A stretch of 64,000 nt of DNA from Phyllostachys edulis (lineage: Eukaryota > Streptophyta > Magnoliopsida > Poales > Poaceae), in the NCBI GenBank assembly GCA_036346405.1, contig CM070563.1, forward strand, positions 31,692,816 to 31,756,815. The letters run 5' to 3'. Shown here in pieces: positions 23,116-34,051 of the stretch. Below the pieces are notes generated by a model that was given only the letters and a program-made list of their open reading frames with translations, had not been told where the DNA came from and did not search any database. The translations under genes were made by a program, and so were the position numbers. Each line of letters begins with the position of its first letter. The stretch's first letter is position 1.

Positions 23116-26100
23116 TGTAACATCCCCAAGTTAATTAATGATAATTAGTATGCATCTTATCAGCATGCATGACATTTTGAATCTCTTGCATCATTTATTG
23201 CACTTGGAAAATCTCAAAACAAGATTTAACCTACAACTTAAATCTAAATTCCAAAAGAAAACAAGAATAAAAACTTATGATTATCATCTGGAACTTATTT
23301 ATTCAAATAATAGAATAATTATCATGAATAAATATAATTTTTCCCAATTTTTGGAACTTAAATTTACCCAAAGAAAATTCAAACTCAAATCAATAACCTA
23401 TTCCAAGTTTGAATTTAAATTATTCAAATTAATTATTTAATAGTGAATTTTAAGATTTTATTGAGTAAAAGGTTGTCCCAGAAACACCTCTGATTTATTT
23501 TAGAATTTTAGGAATTTTATTTCTATATTTAAAGTCTCGGTCAAACCCTCTATTTCTTAGTCAAATCTAAATTCAAAACTCGGCTTGACTAAACCAACTA
23601 GCACGTGGACCGTCCGATCTCAAGTGGACCGCCCTGATCAATTGGGCCGATCGGACCAGTCCGATCGGCAAAGCAATCCTGGCCGTCCGTTTCAAATCGT
23701 GTGGCCCAAAATCCTCATCGCGTCCGAACCGTTCCGACCCGAGCCCGACGCAACGCGGTCCGACCCAACCGTCTTCGCCCGCACCATTCGCTCTCAATCG
23801 CTGCAGGTGGGCCCACCTTCGTGCTCCTGTCTTCAACCTCGGGTAGGCTCGCGCTCAGGCCTTGAGCGCCACGCGGTCACCGCACTCTGTCGCGCCTCCG
23901 TTTGTGCGGCGAAACACCGTGAGCCACTGCCCTCGTCGACCAGTCCGGGAGCACCGCCACTTCACGCCGCTTCTTTTCCCGTCCTCTTTATCGCACAAAA
24001 TGGGGGCTACCTCTCTCTCTCCCCACACTTCTCTCTTTGGCCGTGGGAGAGAAGGAGGCTTGGAGCTCTCCTCATCCTGGTAAGAGCCGCCGCAACCACG
24101 CCATTCTCCTCCTACCTCGTTGCCGTCTCCATTCCTTCTAACCCAAGCTCTTGTCGATGCTTGTAGCTCCCAGAACACGGCCGCCTCATCGTTGCTTTTG
24201 GAGCGCACCCAAGCATCGTCGTCACGCTCCGCCGCGGTAGAGGCAAGCTCATCCCAAACCACCTTGTCCTTAGTGTTCGCACCATCGCACTGAGCTCACC
24301 TTTGTTTTTAATCGCGTTTTGGTGCAGCACCAAGGGAGATCAACTCCTTCTTCTCCAGTTCTAGCCGATCGCGCCTTTCTTCCCCGAGTCCGATGCGGTG
24401 AAGCCCAGCTCGATTCACAAAGATTTGGAAGCACCGCCATGCCTAATCTTCCTTCCCCAACGCCATTGAGCTTCTACCACCCAAATGCCGCCCCAAATGC
24501 CCGAGCTGCCTCCTCCGCTCAACTTCGCATGCCAAGACCACTGCCCTCTCCACACCAAGACACCACCAGAAGGTAGCCCCTGCTATTGTAGTTCCATTTT
24601 GCCATGGTCCGGGCACCCTCCGGGCTCCCCTTGCCGCCGGCGAGCGCGACCGTGCCCTCTGCGTGTCGGATTTTCGGTGATTATCACTGTAGCATATCTT
24701 TAGCGCTAAACCATTTTCGGATTAGGTAAAGCGTTCATTAGTAACACATAAGTGTAGCTTTGTGTCTTTGATTCGTGGGCCCCCGTGAATAGGAAACAGG
24801 AGGTTTAAAATCGATTTAAGCTAAACGATTGACATGTGGGCCTTATGGCTGTTTAAGTGGATGTGTAGGTCTTGATGTATGCATTCGCTTAAGGAAAACG
24901 TATTCATAGTATGCTTAGAGCGAATTTACGTTTTCAAGATTAGGAGACGTATTCACATTTTTACGCCTTCACCATATTTCGGCCCAGACCGAGTCAAAGC
25001 TGATTAGGTCAAGCCCTCACCCTGGCCCGACACGTCATAGGCTTTGGCTAGCATAGGTCTCGGTAGAAAAAGTATTTAATCCTTAAGAAAATTCGGAATA
25101 CATAATTTGCACACTGAAAATTGTATTAACTTTGGAAATGTATAACTATTTCATTTTAACTCCAAAAACAGAGAAACCAATTTTGTTATTTTTAATTTCA
25201 AATGAACTATATATGAAAATAGGTTTCAACCTTGTCGCTGTCTCAGAAAATATAGTTATTGGAGTTTGATTCAAAACCTATTTATTTATACTCTAGAAAA
25301 TGCTTTTAACTTTAAATATTCATAACTATTTCGTCTTAACTCCAAAATAGATGAAACCAGTTTTGATAATTTTAATTTTAAGTGAACTTTATTTTAAAAT
25401 AGGTTTCAAACATGTCTCTATAGTAGAGAATATAGTTTTGTAAAATGATCCATAACTCTATTATTTTTACAATAGAAAAAGCCTGATAACTTTGAAATGT
25501 ATAACTAATTCATAAAACTCCAAATGAGATAAACTCAGTTATTTTGATCTTATAATTTTATCCTCGATTTACCTATGTAATCCTTTTTCCCGCTACTACT
25601 CTACAAATTTTGACCAAATAATTAAATTCGGTGAATAGTAACTGATTCTATTTATTTTGGATTTTCCATAAAATTGAGATTCAAACCTCCATAACTTTCA
25701 CATGCTAAATCCAATTGGAATAATTATTTCACCTAAATTCATCTAAATCATGATCTACCCACTGTATAAGTTTCATGCATTTTTTAGCATTTTGAATTTT
25801 CGGCTTATTTGGTGTGAATTGCAATATCGTTCTTTCAATAGATATCTCGGCAATACAAATGTATTCATGAGTGTAAACTGAGATTGAACAAGTGGTACAG
25901 CAAAGGTGCGAGCACCCTCCTCTTGACCATATTTCTCCTACTGATTTTAAAATGTTTTGTATGGTTTTAATCTTTCAATTGCATGCTATTTTGAAAAGTA
26001 TGTTCATGGGTAGAAGTAGTTAATTTCCTACTTACTGCATTAGCCCTCCTTTGAATGTTGATTACCCTTTTTACCTTAAATGATTAAGGATATATGTTAT

Positions 26101-27655
26101 ATGGGAGTGTTTGCTAATTTGTAGAACGATGCTTAGTCATACTTGTAGTTGTAGTCGATAACGGTTGATGGAGCTAGTCCATCGGCCGATGGATCGAATC
26201 AAATCTTAATGAAATTTGAGAATTATATGGATTTGATTATGTTGAATTTGAGGAAAATGTCCAGATCTTTGTATATGAATATTATGAACTTGTTGATGGG
26301 TTGTTGTTGTGTGTTGGACTTGGACGGGTGATAGGGTGATGAAGGGGTGGTCCTGGATTCGCATAGCCCCGTCTGGGTATTTGAGGACCGGTCTGTGGTG
26401 TGATGAACCAAGTCTTACGTACAACCACACGCCAGGATAATGGTGAAGGCTTGGCTTAATAATTTGTTGTGTGTTAGCTATCAAAACACAATCAGATTGA
26501 TAATTGTTATTGTTATTTTTTAATTGTTCTTTTGTCAATCTGGTGGGGGCATGTATGTTGTTCTCTTATGTGCTCTTAAGGGTCTCTTATTGATAGAGAC
26601 TTACTTACACAATGGGGTTCACCTGTGGTGCTAGGCGACTTTAGTCTGCTACGGAATTCTGATCCTCGGGTGGGTTGATAGTTAGGACATGACATTGTAA
26701 CAGCCTCGTTATGATATCTCAGTCACACTCCTTCGGAAGAGTGCATGGTGACAGTACGAGGTATTCATATCGTGTGGGTAAAGCTGTACACCTCTACAGA
26801 GTTAACTAAATCTATTCGAATAGCTGTGTCCCCGGTTATGGACATCACTTGTGGGAAAGCATGCACAGTTAGCTTATGGAAAATTAAGTTTGGGTTATGG
26901 TTAAAAATTTTATGTCTTTATGTTAGTTTGTCCAGATCTGAAATGTTATCCCGAACGGGATGTTGGCTTGTTAATTTTGTTATGGAATGAATTATGTCAC
27001 GAATGGGATGTTCGTGTGCTGATTATATTTGAAGATTATACTGTTGATGATCATTGCTTACTATTATACAATGTTTTAAAAATGGCAATTTGAATTTATA
27101 CTATTTATCTAATTGCAAAACTTGCTTTATGCTGAAAATTGACTAGTGTAGTAGCCTTCCTTTGATACTTACATGTATCCTTATTTTTCTTGAAAAGTCT
27201 CGCGAGTACAACTATGTACTTAAAAATTGTCCATTTGTTCAGGTGAGAAGTCATTCAAATTAGGTAAAGTACTTCAGACGCTACGACTTTAATCCCAGTT
27301 GGTTGCTTGTGGGATTGTGGGCATGCCAACTTGGTTATTCCCGTTTTATTTTAAACTTGTCTTCCGTTGCAATTTATCATTTGATAATTACTTTTGGCCG
27401 ATTGGCCCTCTTATGCAAACTTGTACATTATGTTTCTATTCAATGATGTTGTATTTACGATTCCATTATTCTTGTATATTGTGTATGGATGTGAATGCAA
27501 TATTGTGTTTGGATATGTGCATGTTAGTCACTGATCCTTGGGAGCTAACATGAGACACATATCCGGGCACTCGGAATCGTTTTTGTTTCATGTTAAGTAT
27601 TGTGCTCTTTCAGCATAATTACTTAGCTTGAAAGGGATCCAATCTCGAAATTACA
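23116..27655 (+). repeat. 5' LTR of gypsy element F, 4.5 kb
   Basis: It starts tgtaacatccccaag and ends gaaattaca, followed seven bases later by a tRNA-iMet-type primer site. The GC-rich block at 23580..24660 includes long chance frames on both strands; none resembles a known protein. Blocks around 26380..26440 and 26745..26860 resemble the R/U5 side of LTRs E1 and E2. No TSD can be checked because the 3' end of the element is missing. Confidence 0.65.
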
Positions 27656-27662
27656 AATACGT

Positions 27663-27674
27663 TGGTATCGAGCC
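27663..27674 (+). other. Primer-binding site of element F
   Basis: The sequence tggtatcgagcc lies just after the LTR end at 27655. It differs from the canonical tRNA-iMet site by small changes. It shows that 23116..27655 is a 5' LTR in + orientation. Confidence 0.65.
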
Positions 27675-27939
27675 ATCTTGACCAGAGGTTAAAGCCGTAG
27701 CAATGGACGTTATTAGGATTTTGATTTGCAAAGAATATTTTCAAACTATCAAAAGTTTGGCAAAAATGCAAGTAATATAATTCCTTTCTTTCTTACCCAT
27801 CCTAGCATCTATTTTCTTACCTCCCTATTCATTTGATTTAAGAAAAATCAATTTCTCTACTACTCATCTCTCTCTTCCAACCCTAGAAACGTTAAATAGT
27901 CGCCGGTAAAGAGGATTGGTGGAAGAATGAGGTTTTCGG
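27675..27939 (+). repeat. Element F leader; gag missing
   Basis: Only about 270 bases separate the primer site from protease codons, whereas gag normally needs more than 1 kb. No zinc knuckle is present. The gag region has been deleted or replaced by AT-rich sequence. Confidence 0.5.
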
Positions 27940-30438
27940 CACATTTCTAGTCAATTTGACTCCCGCGACCATGTTGTTTGACTCTGGAGCCTCTCATTCC
28001 TTCATGTCCAGAGGTTTTGCTACCCTCCACAACATCTCACTCAGCTTGATGCCTGCACCTTTGATGATTCAATCGTCGGGTTCAGAAATGAGAAGCATTC
28101 ATGAATGTCGTGAAGTCGAGATTGATATCAAAGGGGTGAAGTTTTCGGCCAATCTTATTGTGTTGAATTCAGTGGGCCTTGATGTTATTCATGGAATGAA
28201 TTGGCTATCCAAGAACCATGGTCAAATTGATTGTGCCCACAAAGCTATCACTCTCACAAGTCCTCTTAGTTTTCAAGTCGAAATAGTGCCGAAATTGGAG
28301 CATCCGCATATTTATGCCCTTAGGGGCAAAGAATTACCGGAATTGAGTGAAGTTCTAGTGGTGTGTGAGTTCCCAGATGTATTTCCCGAGGAACTACCAG
28401 GCATGCCACCCTCACGAGAAGTTGAATTCGTGATCGAGCTCCAGCCCGGAACTGCTCCAATATCAAAACGTCCTTATCGAATGCCGCCAAATGAGTTGGT
28501 TGAATTGAAGAAGCAACTCGCGAAACTTCAAGAGAAGAGATTCATTAGGTCGAGCTCCTCACCTTGGGGATGCCCAGCTATATTTGTGAAGAAGAAGGAC
28601 CACAACCTGCGGATGTGTGTTGACTACCACCCGTTGAATGAGGTCACCATCAAGAACAAGTATCCGCTTCCACGAATTGATGATTTGTTCGACCAAATAA
28701 CCGGTGCCCGTATGTTCTCCAAAATTGACTTGAGATTGGGCTATCATCAAGTTAGGATCAGATCTGAAGGCATTCCCAAGACGGCATTCTCAACTCGTTA
28801 TAGCTTGTACGAGTACACCGTCATGTTCTTCGGTTTGACAAATGCACCGACTTTGTTCATGAGTATTTGGATAAATTTGTAGTCGTCTTTATTGATGATA
28901 TTCTCATATACTCTAAATCTAAAAAGGAGCATGAAGAACACCTTCGGCTTGTGTTGAGCAAGCTCCGAGAACATCGATTCTATGCAAAATTCAGCAAATG
29001 TGAATTTTGGCTAAAAGGACTCGCCTTTTTGGGTCATGTGCTATCCGAAGGAGGAGTTGCTGTGGACCCAAGCAAAGTTCAATATGTACTTAATTGGAGA
29101 CAGTCCAAGTCTGTCTCCGACATTCGCAGTTTTCTCGGTCTTGTAGGTTATTACCGTCGATTCATCGAAAATTTCTCAAAAATTGCAAGACCAATGACCC
29201 AATTGTTGAAGAAAGAAAAGAAGTATGAATGGTCATTGGAATGTGAAGCAAGCTTTCAGATGTTGAAGGACCGCTTAACCACTGCACTCGTGCTAGTCCT
29301 ACCGGATGTTCATAAAAACTTCTACATTTATTGCGATGCATCCCACCATGGTCTAGGTTGTGTCCTTATGCAAGAAGGCCAAGTTGTGGCGTATGCATCT
29401 AGGCAATTGAGGCCTCATGAGATGAATTATCCCACTCATGACCTTGAGTTTGCAGTAGTGGTTCATGCTTTGAAGATATGGCGACATTTCCTTATCGGCA
29501 ATCGTTGCGAAGTCTACACCGATCACAAGAGTTTGAAATATATCTTCACTCAGGCCGATCTGAATCTAAGGCAAATAAGATGGCTTGAATTGATCAAAGA
29601 CTATGATTTGGGACTTCATTATCATCCCGGGAAAGCCAATGTCGTTGCTGATGCATTGAGTCAAAAATTGCAATGCAACTGTATTTCGGTTCGACCCGAA
29701 ATGGAAGCCCTATGCAACAAATTTCAAGGGCTCAACTTAGAGATGGTTAGCGAGGGTTTTCTCGCTGCCTTGGAAGTGAAACCTACCCTAGAGGACCAGA
29801 TCAAGATGCCCCAAAAGAATGGCAAGGGTATGGAAAGAATTAATAAGAAGATGAAGCTCGGCAAAGCCAAGTGTTTCTCCGAAGACTATCAAGGTGTTTT
29901 GTGGTTCGAAAAGCGTTTGGTTGTGCCAAATGACCCGAAGCTTAAAGAATTAATCCTCCAAGAAGCCCATAACTCTCTTTTCTCCATTCATCCGAGAAGT
30001 TCAAAGATGTATCAAGACTTGAAGCAAAAATTGTGGTGGACTCGGATGAAGCGGGAGATTGCACGCTTTGTTGCGGAGTGTGACATATGTCAACAGGTGA
30101 AGGCCGAGCACCAACGGCCAGCGGGTATGCTTCAACCCCTCCCCGTTCCCGAATGGAAATGGGATGAAATTGGGATGGATTTCATCACTGGGCTTCCAAA
30201 GACTCAGCAAGGGTATGACTCCATATGGGTAATTGTCGACCGATTGTCGAAAGTTGCTCACTTCATTCCCGTCAAGACTACTTATTCGGGAAACCAATTG
30301 GCGGAGTTGTACATCTCCAGAATTGTATGTCTCCATGGTGTGCCTAAGATAATTGTTTCAGATCGAGGTACTCAATTCACCTCTCATTTTTTGAATTGCC
30401 TCCATGAAGCAATGGGAACTCAACTATCTTTTAGCACC
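27940..30438 (+). pseudogene. Ty3/gypsy pol remnant (protease, RT, RNase H, partial integrase)
   Basis: The first frame, to 28882, has the protease motif LFDSGASHSF, the reverse transcriptase entry region RPYRMPP, and KIDLRLGYHQVRI. It ends soon after FFGLTNAPT. The second frame, from 28867, opens at the catalytic FIDDILIYS, then shows RNase H (YCDASHHGLG, later YTDHKSLKY), the integrase HHCC finger (CDICQQVK) and the DD part of the integrase core (MDFITGLP, VSDRGTQF). The two frames are offset, consistent with a short deletion within RT just before the FIDD box. The integrase stops before its third acidic residue, where copia LTR sequence starts. The copy cannot encode an intact polyprotein. 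Confidence 0.85.
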
Positions 30439-31626
30439 GCCATGTGTTGGCTGGTCTGACCGGCCTCTGGTTAGCGGTATGACCACTTGTTTTCGTGTGG
30501 TATATTTTTTTTACCGAGAAGGTGTTTTTGGGAGTGTCTCTTGATCCCAAAAATGGTATGATCGCATTTGTTCCGATCTTTTGTTGGCGGTTCGTATTTT
30601 CCAGAAGAGTTGATTTTCTAGTTCTGGCCTTTTCTCTGGTGAGCGGTCTGACTGCCCCTCTAGCAGTCTGCCCGGATGAGTTCGGTCTGATAAGTCCTTG
30701 TGAGGGAGGTCGACCCAGCAGTTTATCCAACGGCTAGTTTTATAGCCAATGGAGCTTGGGCAGTTTGACCAGTCATTAGTTGGCGATCAGGCCAGTTTAC
30801 CCTGGTTTGTTTGGAACTTTCCTCCAACGGCTAGTTTACCTTGTGTGGGTATAAATACCCCTTGTGGCTGGTTGTGGGGAAGGTTGCTGGTGCCATTACC
30901 ATTCCTTTGAGCAAAGAGCAAGCCATCTGCTCTCTTTTGTGCATGTGTTGCACTTAGTGAGCTTAGAGAGCGAAACCCTAGTGCATGTATTGCATTAGAT
31001 AGTGGATTGTGTATCCACTTGAGCTTAGACACTTGATTTGTTCAAGTGAGTGTTTTCGACTTGTTACTCTTGGTGTTTGCCGACACCTAGACAGCTTGGA
31101 GTAGTTGCGCCGATGATCTTCTCAAAGAAGGATGTGAGGAGACCCAGGTGGTTGTGAGTGGTTTGGTGATCATCATCTCCGGAGTGGAGGAAGAGTAACC
31201 CCGAGTGGATCGAGGTGTTGGTTCGAGTTGTGAACCGGTCCAATTTGGCTGGACTTACCTCAGAGGTGTTGGCTCAATTTGTGGAGCCGGTCCAATGTGC
31301 TTGGGCTTACCTCAATGTGGATTAGGTGAGACCGGCAAGTCTCCGAACACCACAATAAAACATCATTGTGTCATTGTGGTTTGCCTTCTTGTGCTTTACT
31401 CTATTGCAATTTACATTTCTAGAATTAAATTGCTTACATGTCTTTGTATGTTTGTTATCATTATCAATGATCTTATATTGTTGGTGCACTTAGTCGAGAC
31501 TAGTTGTTTTAGGTTTTAATTGAGCAAAACTGAATTGATTTACAATTTCGCTTAAAATTCGGTTTTAGCCAAAAGATTTTAAAAACCGTATATTCACCCC
31601 CTCTAGTCGGCCTCCTCGATCTTACA
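30439..31626 (+). repeat. Sirevirus-like copia LTR, right part
   Basis: It contains repeated 'ggtctgacc'/'gcggtatgacc' words, a TATA box (tataaata, 30850..30857), and an ending with 'attcaccccctctagtcgg' and cttaca. These features are common in grass Maximus/SIRE LTRs. No primer site follows at 31627, which fits a 3' LTR. It abuts the truncated gypsy integrase of element F, so F is probably nested in this LTR, with 22640..23115 as the other side. Confidence 0.6.
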
Positions 31627-31948
31627 CCGATGTGACCAGCGACGGGACTGGAGGGAATTGATTCCCTTCCACGGGCGCATGACGTGGAGGGAAAGCGGGC
31701 GTGTCCGTGCCCTTGGCGCGCGGACGACACGTGGTGCCACGCCACTAGTGCACGAACCTGAGGTCCGTTCCTCTAGCACATGGACGCGAGGCGGCACTAG
31801 GCCCTGGGCGTGCTGACGCGACAGCACCAGGCCACAGGCGCTTGGACGAGGCGACTGCAGGCACCCGACGCACGGACGAGGCAACGTGTCACCCACCGGC
31901 AGCTCCATAGTGCCAGTTTTGTCTTTGATGTGGAAAGAGAGCTAGATT
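31627..31948. other. GC-rich unassigned segment
   Basis: The segment is rich in repeated 'gcacgga', 'ggacgagg' and 'gcgctt' words. Frames exist on both strands, but none shows a domain I recognise. It lies between the copia LTR end and a possible Helitron terminus. Confidence 0.3.
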
Positions 31949-31995
31949 TCTTAACTAATAAAAGGAGGATTTTAACCCCGCGCAACGGGGCGATA
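31949..31995 (+). mobile_element. Possible Helitron 5' terminus
   Basis: A TC start is followed by ttaactaataaaaggagg and attttaa, then the hairpin CCCCG-CGCAA-CGGGG at 31976..31990. Many plant Helitrons begin with TC, an A/T-rich stretch and a ccccgcgcaacg motif. The preceding base is T, not the expected A. I found no matching CTRR terminus, so length and identity are unproven. Confidence 0.35.
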
Positions 31996-32809
31996 TCCTT
32001 TCTCTCATGCATGCGGTTGGCCTCTCCCACCTATCCCAAATTCCTCATCGAGGTGCACCAACATGTGGATCCAATCTAACAAGGACAAGGTCTCTCCCCG
32101 CCACCCCTCGTGACTCACAAATCTAACTATGCCCCCACTTCTTTTGCAACCACCCAAACCATTGTCGCCCCACTTCTTCTTCACATGCACACACCGAAAT
32201 TCATTGTCATCCCACTCCTTCCTATCTTGCGCCACAACTCACCACCCACACCTGTTCGGCATTCGCTTCGTGCCTCAGAGATACCGACCCCCTTCGGCAC
32301 TTAATTTGCGTGTTTCAACGGCAGCGTGCACGAAGATGAGGAGATCCGATAGCGTAGAAGGCAGCGGCGCAAGGAGGTAGCGCCGGCAACAGGAGGTAGC
32401 GGGGAGGGGAGGTGTCGTTGGGGACGGGAGAATGCAACGGGAGGGAAGAGAGGAGAGGAGGAGGTACTTTGAAGGAGAAGCGGCGACGACGCCGGGGAAG
32501 GGAAGGGAGGCAGCGACGGTGCACGAGGAAAAGACAGAGACAAAGGCATCATTTCCTTGCAATGTCATCGTCTCAAGCTCACCACACCATGTCCTCTTCA
32601 TCCTAATACTCTCCTGCGCATTTAGTCGTTTCACCAAATTATGAGTCTCAATCGATAAAATGTGGTATAAAACTATTAAAGTTTTTCTGAAAAGCTTTTA
32701 AGTTGGTTCTTTCATTTGGAGTGTCGTTTCGCTCTATCCCCTTAGTTCTTCTTATTTGTCTATTCCCTATCTTTTGTCTCCTTCCCTAAACCTCTAGAAT
32801 AACTGATAG
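31996..32809. other. Unassigned segment before the gag remnant
   Basis: A purine-rich stretch (32380..32540, ggaggaggag words) and AT-rich sequence hold no recognised gene. The 5' LTR and primer site expected for the following gag are absent, so the gag-bearing element is truncated somewhere here, or the segment is Helitron interior. Confidence 0.3.
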
Positions 32810-33973
32810 ATGGTGAACACTCGTCGCTCGGGAAATGGAACCAACCAAGACAACAATGATGTCCCTGGAAATGAAAGCACCCCAATTCCACCACCACCAG
32901 CAATAAATGGATCAGAATGGTAGTAGATGATGGCCAATCAAAACCATCTAATTGAACTGCTTTCTCAGTCTATCAACAACAATCAAGCTCGACAAGCTAC
33001 AACTTTTCAAGCTCCACCTCCACCACCCCGAAGGACCAGCATGTCAGAATTTATGAGGATGTGTCCACCAACTTTTTCTAGCAGCATAGAGCCCATGGAT
33101 GCAGATGATTGGCTCTGGGCAATTGGTAAGAAGTTGGACATTGCTCACTACACCGACCGTGAGAGGGTGTTGTTCGCTTCGCACCAGCTCATGAGGCCAG
33201 CTTCCGAATGGTAGGACAACTACAGTCTAGCTAGCAATGATGATCAAGCCATCACCTGGAATGAATTTGTGCAAGCTTTCCGCCGTGCACATATTCCTTC
33301 TGGCATGATGACCCTTAAGAAGAAGGAGTTTCGCTCACAACGCCAAGACAACCACTCAGTGAACGAGTACCTCCATAAGTTCAATCAACTAGCACGCTAT
33401 GCACCGGAAGACGTTGCAAAAGATGAAGACAAGCAAGAAAGATTCCTTGAAGGACTCAATGATGATCTGTCTATACAGCTGATTTCCCAAGATTATTCTG
33501 ATTTTCACCAGCTGGTTAACAAGGTGATTCATCAAGAAGGCAAGCACCATGAGATGGAGAACCGCAAGAGAAGAATGACTGCACAGAAGTTCAACCCTGG
33601 AGGCCTTCCTAAAGCTAGAGGGACTTCATCGCATCAAGTCAGATCCCAGCCGGCAACTTCAACTGAAACATCTGCAATAAACAACTTAGATAGCTTGGAG
33701 TCTTCCAAAACACCTGAGGATGGCCAGCCACCGAAGGATTCATCCTATGTTGCAGGCATCACGTGCTTCAATTGCCATGAGATAGGACATTATGCCAATA
33801 AATGTCCAAAGAAGCAGTAGGCAGCGAATCCATCTAACTCTGAAGTTCCAAAAGTCAATACTATGCAAGCAAACAGGAAGCCACATAATTCTGGAAAAAG
33901 ACATATGTACAACATCACCTCTCAGGCGCCGTCCAATGAGGAGCAGGATGCAGACAACGACAACTCCAGTTGA
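32810..33973 (+). pseudogene. Gag of a gag-only gypsy element, interrupted by amber codons
   Basis: One continuous frame starts ATG at 32810 (MVNTRRSGN...) and ends TGA at 33971..33973. It is broken by TAG codons at 32921..32926 (two in a row), 33212..33214 and 33818..33820. The middle carries a retrotransposon gag domain (FMRMCPPTFSSSIEPMDADDW, later LARYAPEDVA and RFLEGLNDDL). A CCHC zinc knuckle (CFNCHEIGHYANKCP) lies near the C terminus. No protease or RT follows; the polypurine tract comes about 60 bases after the stop. This suggests a family that encodes only Gag and borrows Pol. The 5' LTR is missing. Confidence 0.8.
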
Positions 33974-34034
33974 AAACCTTGTATCCCTAGCTTTCTTTCT
34001 AGCCTCTCCAAATCTCGGGAACGAGATTCCTTTT

Positions 34035-34046
34035 AAGGGGGGGGGG
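34035..34046 (+). other. Polypurine tract of element E2
   Basis: AA followed by ten G lies five bases before the LTR start at 34052. It is preceded by 'ctcgggaacgagattcctttt', the common lead-in to this tract in plant gypsy elements. This sets the + orientation of the gag and LTR. Confidence 0.8.
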
Positions 34047-34051
34047 TAGTT

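Noticed and set aside
23585..24262. Frames of 193 and 135 codons as genes
   Set aside because: They overlap on opposite strands within the GC-rich part of LTR F and show no recognisable domain.
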